37,090 bases of DNA from Deltaproteobacteria bacterium (lineage in GTDB: Bacteria; Desulfobacterota; Desulfobulbia; Desulfobulbales; Desulfocapsaceae). Below, in pieces: positions 32,153 through 37,090 of the stretch. Numbering within the stretch: the stretch's first letter is position 1; each line of letters starts with the position of its first letter. Under the pieces are notes generated by a model. The model had not been told where the DNA came from. It did no database searches and saw only the letters and a list, made by a program, of their open reading frames with translations. The position numbers were made by a program, and so were the translations under genes. The stretch is taken from NCBI GenBank assembly GCA_024280265.1, contig JAJRQL010000050.1:1-37090 (forward strand), written 5' to 3'.

Positions 32153-33844
32153 ATGCTCTGTGAATTAAAAATTAATAATCTGGCACTGATAGAGAGTCTG
32201 CATCTTGATCTCTGTGAGAATGGTGCCAGTGGACTGGTGGTGATGACCGGTGAAACCGGTGCAGGAAAATCCATCATGCTCAGGGCGATTCATCTTCTTA
32301 CAGGTGGACGAGCTTCTGCCGACTGGATTCGCAGTGGTGCTGAGCAGTGTACTGTTGAGGCCTTGTTTGAGGTTTCATCGGAGAACAGGCAGCTTCAGGA
32401 ACTGTTTCGGAACCAGGGGCTGGAAGTAGAGGAAACCCTTGTTATGAAACGGGTCGTGACCAGTAAGGGAAGGAGCCGGATGTATATTAACGGCTCTCCT
32501 GCCACAGCCAGGATGGCCTCGGAACTTGCTGTAAATCTTCTCAATGTCGCCAGTCAGCATGATCATCAGCAGTTATTGCAGCCCTGGTTTCATCTGGACT
32601 TCCTTGATACCATGGGAGAAACCTGGTCTGACAGGAAACGTTTTGACCAGCTTTTTGTTACGTGGCAGGAAAAAAAGGAGCTTCTTTACAGTCTGCAGAA
32701 ACAGGAGCAGGAAAAGGAACAACGCAGAGATTTTTTGAAGTACCAGGTGCAGGAAATCAATGATCTTGAACCTGTTCCCGGTGAGGATGAAGCGCTTGTT
32801 GAAGAAAAAAAGCGTCTTAAAAGTGCCGACGCACTCATTAAAATCAGCCATAAATCCCACAAGCTCATGGAATATTCTCTACTTGATGGCCTGATCCAGA
32901 TTCGTATGGATATGAATCTGGTAGCTGAAATGGACAGTACCGCCGAAGATCTTGCTGCGGAACTGTCGGAATTCAGCTACCTGGCAGAAGATCTGGTGGT
33001 GAAGCTTCGTGGATACCGGGACTCCTTGCACAGTGATCCTCATCGCCTTGATCTGGTCAGTGAGCGCTTAAACGAATTACAGGGGCTGAAGAGGAAGTAT
33101 GGGAACAGCCTTGAGGCTGTGCTTGAGTTTGCAGCTGAGGCAGAACGGGATCTGCAGCAGATAGAAAATCTTGACAGGGCAGTTGTTGAGTGTGAAGAAG
33201 AGGTTGCAAATCTTGAGAAAGAGCTTTGTGGGATGGCGGCTAAGCTGAGTAAAAAGAGAAAAAAGACTGCAGCGACTCTTGAAAAAGCAATGGCCAGGGA
33301 ACTCTCTTCCCTGGCTTTTAATCAATCCGGTCTTGAAGTGCATTTCCTGGAACATGACAAAACTGCAGCTGAGCTGCGACAAGGCGGATGGGACAGGGTG
33401 GAATTCTTTTTTTCCGCCAATCCCGGTGAGCCACCACGTCCTCTTGTGAAAGTGGCCTCAGGTGGAGAGCTGTCCCGCCTTATGCTTGCCTTTAAATGTC
33501 TGCTTGCCAGAAAAGATATGGTGGAGACCGTGATTTTTGATGAAGTTGATGCAGGGATCGGTGGCGAGGCGGCAGAAGCAGTTGCCCGAAAAATTCAGGA
33601 ACTTTCAGGACATCATCAGGTGTTTTGCATAACCCATCTGCCCCAGATTGCAGCCCGCGGCAACAGCCATTTCCTGGTTGAAAAAGGGGTTGCAGGTGGA
33701 AGGACCCAGTCGGGGATTCATCTGCTTGCTGAAAAAGAACAGCGCATATCAGAAATAAGCAGGATGCTGGCGGGTGAATCCGTTACGGATCAAACCAGGG
33801 CATGGGCTGAAAAACTTTTGGAAAATGGTAGGGATGCAGCATGA
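32153..33844 (+). CDS. recN: DNA repair protein RecN
   Basis: RecN is an SMC-like ATPase that acts early in recombinational repair of double-strand breaks. Walker A is VMTGETGAGKSIMLRAIHLL (near residue 31). A long coiled coil occupies the middle (about 150-370). The signature LVKVASGGELSRLMLAFKCLLA and Walker B TVIFDEVDAGIGGEAA follow, with the D-loop and switch region FCITHLPQIAARG. I start at the ATG at 32153 (563 residues, MLCELKINNLALI, as in other RecN proteins); an in-frame ATG at 32141 is the alternative and neither has a strong ribosome-binding site. A half copy of the intergenic repeat lies just upstream. The stop overlaps the next gene's ATG (ATGA), so the two are translationally coupled. 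No LexA box was recognised. Confidence 0.95.
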   Translation: MLCELKINNLALIESLHLDLCENGASGLVVMTGETGAGKSIMLRAIHLLTGGRASADWIRSGAEQCTVEALFEVSSENRQLQELFRNQGLEVEETLVMKRVVTSKGRSRMYINGSPATARMASELAVNLLNVASQHDHQQLLQPWFHLDFLDTMGETWSDRKRFDQLFVTWQEKKELLYSLQKQEQEKEQRRDFLKYQVQEINDLEPVPGEDEALVEEKKRLKSADALIKISHKSHKLMEYSLLDGLIQIRMDMNLVAEMDSTAEDLAAELSEFSYLAEDLVVKLRGYRDSLHSDPHRLDLVSERLNELQGLKRKYGNSLEAVLEFAAEAERDLQQIENLDRAVVECEEEVANLEKELCGMAAKLSKKRKKTAATLEKAMARELSSLAFNQSGLEVHFLEHDKTAAELRQGGWDRVEFFFSANPGEPPRPLVKVASGGELSRLMLAFKCLLARKDMVETVIFDEVDAGIGGEAAEAVARKIQELSGHHQVFCITHLPQIAARGNSHFLVEKGVAGGRTQSGIHLLAEKEQRISEISRMLAGESVTDQTRAWAEKLLENGRDAA

Positions 33845-34890
33845 AGAAGATAACAGCACTCGCTCTCTATTCAGGTGGATTGGATTCCATGCTTGCCGCC
33901 AAACTGGTCGCATCCTTGGGCGTTCGGGTTCTTGCAGTCAAATTTGTGACCCCTTTTTTTGATTATGGATTGCTTGAAGATCCCGAGAAGTACAAACAGG
34001 AGGTGATGGAGAAGTATGGTATTGAGGTTCTTGTTGAAGATCTCAGCAATAACTACCTTGACCTTCTCCATAATCCGTCCCACGGTTTTGGCAAAAACTT
34101 TAATCCCTGCATTGACTGTAAGATTCTGATGTTCCGCAGGGCCAAGGCGATGCTGGCAGAGCACGGCGCTTCATTTCTGGTCACGGGTGAGGTGATCGGA
34201 CAGCGACCTATGTCGCAACGTCGTGATACCATGCGGGTTATTGAACGCGACTCTGACAATGATGGCATGTTGCTGCGCCCCCTTTCTGCAAAATTGATGA
34301 ACCCCACAAAAGCTGAACTGGAGGGGTGGGTCGATAGGGAAAAACTCCTTGATTTCAGTGGACGTGGGAGATCCAGACAGATAAAGATGGCCCATGAATA
34401 CGGTATTACAGATTTTCCTACCCCGGCAGGGGGGTGTATTCTGGCCGATCCTGTTTTGAGTACCAGAATAGCAAAAATTTATGCCGATGACTTTGTGATA
34501 AAGGCGGATGAGATAACGGTCACAGATATTCGTTTTCTTTTGGTGGGACGCCAGTTTCTGCTTCCCGGCGATTTCTGGTGCATTCTTGGCCGTAATGAGG
34601 AGGAAAATAATAAAATCGAAGCTCTGGCTGAAGAAAATGATGTTTTATTCCACATGCCGGACAGACCTGGGCCAACTGCCCTGCTTCGTAATGCCAGGGA
34701 ACGCCTCAGCATAAACTCCTGCGGCCATGACACATTGCAGCAGGTTGCGGATCTGGTGCTTCGTTACGGGAAGAAAGTGAAGGATGATCCGGGTGAAGGG
34801 GTGAAAATCACTGGAATGGCTAAAACGAAGCAGTTGCTCGGGCATCCATTGAGTGAGGAGTTACGCCGGGAATGGATGATAAAGTCATAA
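33841..34890 (+). CDS. PP-loop ATPase (thiouridylase-like) with C-terminal NFACT-R-like domain
   Basis: The 349 residues begin with the PP-loop ATP-pyrophosphatase motif LYSGGLDSMLAAKLV, followed by MnmA/ThiI-like features: NPCIDCKILMFRRAKAML, FLVTGEVIGQRPMSQ and ITDFPTPAGGCILADP. Cysteines in CIDCK and GGC are candidates for sulfur transfer or Fe-S binding. From about residue 225 the pattern LLPGDFWCILGRNEEEN followed by NDVLFHMPDRPGPTALLR resembles the RNA-binding NFACT-R fold seen in ribosome-associated proteins. The likely role is thiolation or other adenylation-dependent modification of tRNA, with the C-terminal domain gripping RNA; the exact base is unknown. It lacks the THUMP domain of ThiI. 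It is coupled to recN by a 4-nt overlap. A weak hairpin (34890-34918) follows the stop, without a T-run. Confidence 0.8.
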   Translation: MKKITALALYSGGLDSMLAAKLVASLGVRVLAVKFVTPFFDYGLLEDPEKYKQEVMEKYGIEVLVEDLSNNYLDLLHNPSHGFGKNFNPCIDCKILMFRRAKAMLAEHGASFLVTGEVIGQRPMSQRRDTMRVIERDSDNDGMLLRPLSAKLMNPTKAELEGWVDREKLLDFSGRGRSRQIKMAHEYGITDFPTPAGGCILADPVLSTRIAKIYADDFVIKADEITVTDIRFLLVGRQFLLPGDFWCILGRNEEENNKIEALAEENDVLFHMPDRPGPTALLRNARERLSINSCGHDTLQQVADLVLRYGKKVKDDPGEGVKITGMAKTKQLLGHPLSEELRREWMIKS

Positions 34891-35021
34891 AACAGGGCTA
34901 CTTGCACTCCCCCTGTTTATCTGGTAAACGTCAGTGGCTGAGTACTTCAAGCTGAATCTGGCTTATATTGATAATGTGTTGAATAAACAATATTTTACTC
35001 TACAGGGTAAAGGGAAAAATT

Positions 35022-36107
35022 ATGAAGAGAGCGTTTATTACAGGGGTTACAGGACAGGATGGAGCCTACCTTGCAGAGTTTCTGCTTGAAAAAGGATATG
35101 AAGTGCATGGCCTGAAGAGGCGTGCCTCTTCCTTTAATACAGACCGGGTGGATCATCTTTATCAGGACCCTCACGAAAAAGATATTCGCTTCAAACTGCA
35201 CTATGGGGACCTTACCGACTCCACCAACCTGATTCGGATCATACAGGAAATCCAGCCCCACGAGATTTATAATCTTGCAGCCCAGAGCCATGTGGCGGTC
35301 TCTTTCGAGACTCCTGAATATACTGCAAATTCTGATGCCCTTGGTACCCTGCGTCTGCTTGAGGCCATCAGGATACTTGGTATGGAGAAGACGACCAAAT
35401 TTTATCAGGCTTCAACGTCAGAACTCTTTGGTCAGGTACAGGAAACACCACAGACAGAGGAAACCCCTTTCTATCCCCGTTCACCCTACGCCTGCGCCAA
35501 ACTGTATTCATATTGGATCTGTGTCAATTATCGTGAAGCATATGGTATGTACACCTGTAACGGGATACTGTTCAACCATGAGTCTCCTGTGAGGGGTGAG
35601 ACTTTTGTCACCCGTAAAATCACCCGCGCTCTGGCCCGGATCAAACTGGGTCTTCAGGAGGATATGTATCTGGGTAATCTCAGTGCCAAACGGGATTGGG
35701 GGCATGCCAGAGACTACGTGAAGATGCAGTGGCTGATGTTGCAGCAGGAGACACCCGAAGATTTTGTTATTGCAACCGGGGTCCAGCATTCGGTCCGTGA
35801 GTTTGTCAATATTGCAGCATCTGAGATGGGCATGGAGATGGAGTGGCAGGGAGACGGACTCGATGAGATTGGCATAGAGAAAAAGACAGGGAAGACCATA
35901 GTGAGGGTAGATAAACGTTATTTTCGCCCCACTGAGGTCGAGACGCTGCTTGGTGACCCATCGAATGCAAAGGAGAAACTTGGTTGGGTTCCGGAGACGA
36001 GTTTTGAGGAGCTGGTACGGGAAATGGTTGTGGCGGATCTTAAACTTGCTGAACGGGATCAGATTGTGAATCAGAAAGGATATCGGGCCTATAACTATTT
36101 TGAATAG
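35022..36107 (+). CDS. gmd: GDP-mannose 4,6-dehydratase
   Basis: Gmd converts GDP-D-mannose to GDP-4-keto-6-deoxymannose, the first committed step to GDP-L-fucose and related deoxyhexoses. The 361 residues show the NADP-binding Rossmann motif [25 protein letters not shown] at the N-terminus, the [19 protein letters not shown] segment, the catalytic SPYACAK (Tyr-x3-Lys), [21 protein letters not shown] and the substrate-binding [16 protein letters not shown]. An AGGGTAAAGGG stretch precedes the ATG. The gene is followed after 8 nt by fcl, with which it forms an operon. The 131 bases before it contain the weak hairpin of the previous gene and no clear promoter. Confidence 0.96.
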   Translation: MKRAFITGVTGQDGAYLAEFLLEKGYEVHGLKRRASSFNTDRVDHLYQDPHEKDIRFKLHYGDLTDSTNLIRIIQEIQPHEIYNLAAQSHVAVSFETPEYTANSDALGTLRLLEAIRILGMEKTTKFYQASTSELFGQVQETPQTEETPFYPRSPYACAKLYSYWICVNYREAYGMYTCNGILFNHESPVRGETFVTRKITRALARIKLGLQEDMYLGNLSAKRDWGHARDYVKMQWLMLQQETPEDFVIATGVQHSVREFVNIAASEMGMEMEWQGDGLDEIGIEKKTGKTIVRVDKRYFRPTEVETLLGDPSNAKEKLGWVPETSFEELVREMVVADLKLAERDQIVNQKGYRAYNYFE

Positions 36108-36115
36108 GGTTTCTC

Positions 36116-37057
36116 ATGGACACAAACGCTAAAATTTATGTTGCCGGCCACCGGGGACTGGTTGGGGATGCCATTTGCCGCAGTCTCAACAAGGCTGGAT
36201 TTGTAAATATCCTGAAGCGAACTCATGCGGAGTTGGATCTGTGTAATCAGGCTGCCGTGCATGAGTTCTTTGGGGATGAAAAACCTGATTATGTGTTTTT
36301 GTCTGCAGCGAAGGTGGGTGGGATATATGCCAACGATACCTACCCGGCTGATTTTATCCGCGACAATATTCTGATCCAGACAAATATCATTGATGCGGCT
36401 TATGAAAATCAGGCGAAAAAGCTGCTTTTTCTAGGTTCTTCATGTATTTACCCAAGGCTCTGTCCTCAGCCGATGAAAGAGGAACACCTGCTCACCGGCC
36501 CCCTTGAACCAACCAATGAGTGGTATGCCATTGCCAAAATTACCGGAATTAAGATGTGTCAGGCCTACCGTAAACAGTACGGTTTCGACGCTATCAGCCT
36601 TATGCCCACCAATCTTTATGGGCAGGGTGATAACTTTGATTTGAAAAACTCTCATGTCCTGCCGGCACTGATGCTCAAATGCCATAATGCAAAAATAAAC
36701 GGCGATGCTAGTATGACAGTCTGGGGCACCGGTAAGGCCCTGCGGGAATTCCTCCATGTGGACGATCTGGCCGATGCTTCTGTTTTTCTCATGGAAGAGT
36801 ACAGTGAGTCTGAAACCGTAAATGTCGGCACAGGTGTCGAGGTTTCCATTGGAGAGCTTGCCCGTACAGTGATGGATGTTGTGGGTTTTAAAGGTGATCT
36901 TGTCTTTAATACAGAGATGCCCGATGGTACGCCCCGTAAACTGCTGGACAGCAGTAAACTTCACTCTCTGGGCTGGCAGCCGCACATTCCTTTGAAACAG
37001 GGAATACGTGAAACCTATCAATGGTTCCTGGATAATCAGGGAAAAATCAGGTCATAA
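36116..37057 (+). CDS. fcl: GDP-L-fucose synthase
   Basis: This epimerase-reductase turns the Gmd product into GDP-L-fucose with NADPH. The 313 residues carry the N-terminal dinucleotide motif VAGHRGLVGDAICRSL, the LSAAKVGGIYANDTYPADFIRDN segment, LFLGSSCIYPRLCPQPMKEEHLL with the catalytic serine region, and EWYAIAKITGIKMCQAYRKQYG with the Tyr-x3-Lys pair, followed by REFLHVDDLADA. All are standard for the family and the length is normal. Together with gmd it points to fucose-type sugar in O-antigen or exopolysaccharide. More glycan genes probably follow beyond the window; only 33 bases remain after the stop and they show nothing recognisable. Confidence 0.96.
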   Translation: MDTNAKIYVAGHRGLVGDAICRSLNKAGFVNILKRTHAELDLCNQAAVHEFFGDEKPDYVFLSAAKVGGIYANDTYPADFIRDNILIQTNIIDAAYENQAKKLLFLGSSCIYPRLCPQPMKEEHLLTGPLEPTNEWYAIAKITGIKMCQAYRKQYGFDAISLMPTNLYGQGDNFDLKNSHVLPALMLKCHNAKINGDASMTVWGTGKALREFLHVDDLADASVFLMEEYSESETVNVGTGVEVSIGELARTVMDVVGFKGDLVFNTEMPDGTPRKLLDSSKLHSLGWQPHIPLKQGIRETYQWFLDNQGKIRS

Positions 37058-37090
37058 TCTTCAAAGTGTAGTAAGACAGTGGCAGTGGTA

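Noticed and set aside
34890-34918. Hairpin AAACAGGG/CCCTGTTT after the PP-loop gene considered as a terminator
   Set aside because: The stem is only 8 bp and is followed by ATCTGG rather than a T-run, so termination is doubtful; it is mentioned only in the gene entry.
36440-37021. 193-codon minus-strand frame inside fcl
   Set aside because: Antisense shadow of an intact GDP-fucose synthase; no recognisable domain and no upstream signals.

Overview
The window looks like a chromosomal segment of a Gram-negative, strictly anaerobic sulfate-reducer-type bacterium, most likely Desulfobacterota (Desulfobulbales-like). The evidence is the gene mix: NifU/NifS as apparent housekeeping Fe-S machinery, FAD-dependent ThyX, a formate-tetrahydrofolate ligase, a methylenetetrahydrofolate reductase fused to a cysteine-rich MetV-like domain (Wood-Ljungdahl type), a UGA-encoded SelW-like selenoprotein, and a Kdo/heptose lipopolysaccharide pathway. 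The taxon is inferred from protein resemblance only; no 16S gene is present.

Layout. (1) 1-8.2 kb: a 3' fragment of an MscS channel gene, then ppsA (minus), divergent from a phosphohexomutase gene, followed by a tight nifU-nifS-thyX run that ends at a strong terminator. (2) 8.2-12.7 kb: fhs with a clear sigma-70 promoter, a 154-bp MITE-like element flanked by a 6-bp target duplication, a perfect terminator, and a GspE/PilB-type ATPase that carries an extra C-terminal cyclic-nucleotide-binding domain. (3) 12.7-22 kb: a lipopolysaccharide core/lipid A-Kdo island. It holds a GT90 transferase, a GT9 heptosyltransferase and a GT2 transferase, then on the minus strand a WaaY/WaaP-like kinase, O-antigen ligase, MsbA flippase, KdsB and WaaA. 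(4) 22-25 kb: an NtrC-type regulator and its histidine kinase, reading directly into waaA. (5) 25-28 kb: two dispersed intergenic repeats, the MetF-MetV fusion, an APH-fold kinase and tRNA-Arg(UCG). (6) 28-32 kb: a ClC channel with CBS domains overlapping a dGTPase-like HD hydrolase, the selenoprotein gene, and a DtxR/MntR-type repressor. (7) 32-37 kb: recN overlapping a PP-loop/NFACT-R gene, then gmd and fcl for GDP-L-fucose.

How the genes fit together. waaA, kdsB, msbA, waaL, the sugar kinase and three glycosyltransferases build and export the LPS core, and gmd-fcl supply an activated deoxyhexose for surface glycans. Fhs, the MetF-MetV fusion and ThyX all act on C1-tetrahydrofolate. PEP synthase and the hexose phosphomutase are gluconeogenic and sugar-phosphate steps feeding glycan synthesis. 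NifU/NifS supply Fe-S clusters.

The items most worth a second look are the GspE ATPase with possible c-di-GMP (MshEN) and cNMP (CNB) sensing domains, the short selenoprotein gene that ordinary ORF calling splits at its UGA, and a family of intergenic repeats of which one copy is a full MITE and two are half copies. Coordinates and motifs were read by eye; no database search was run.
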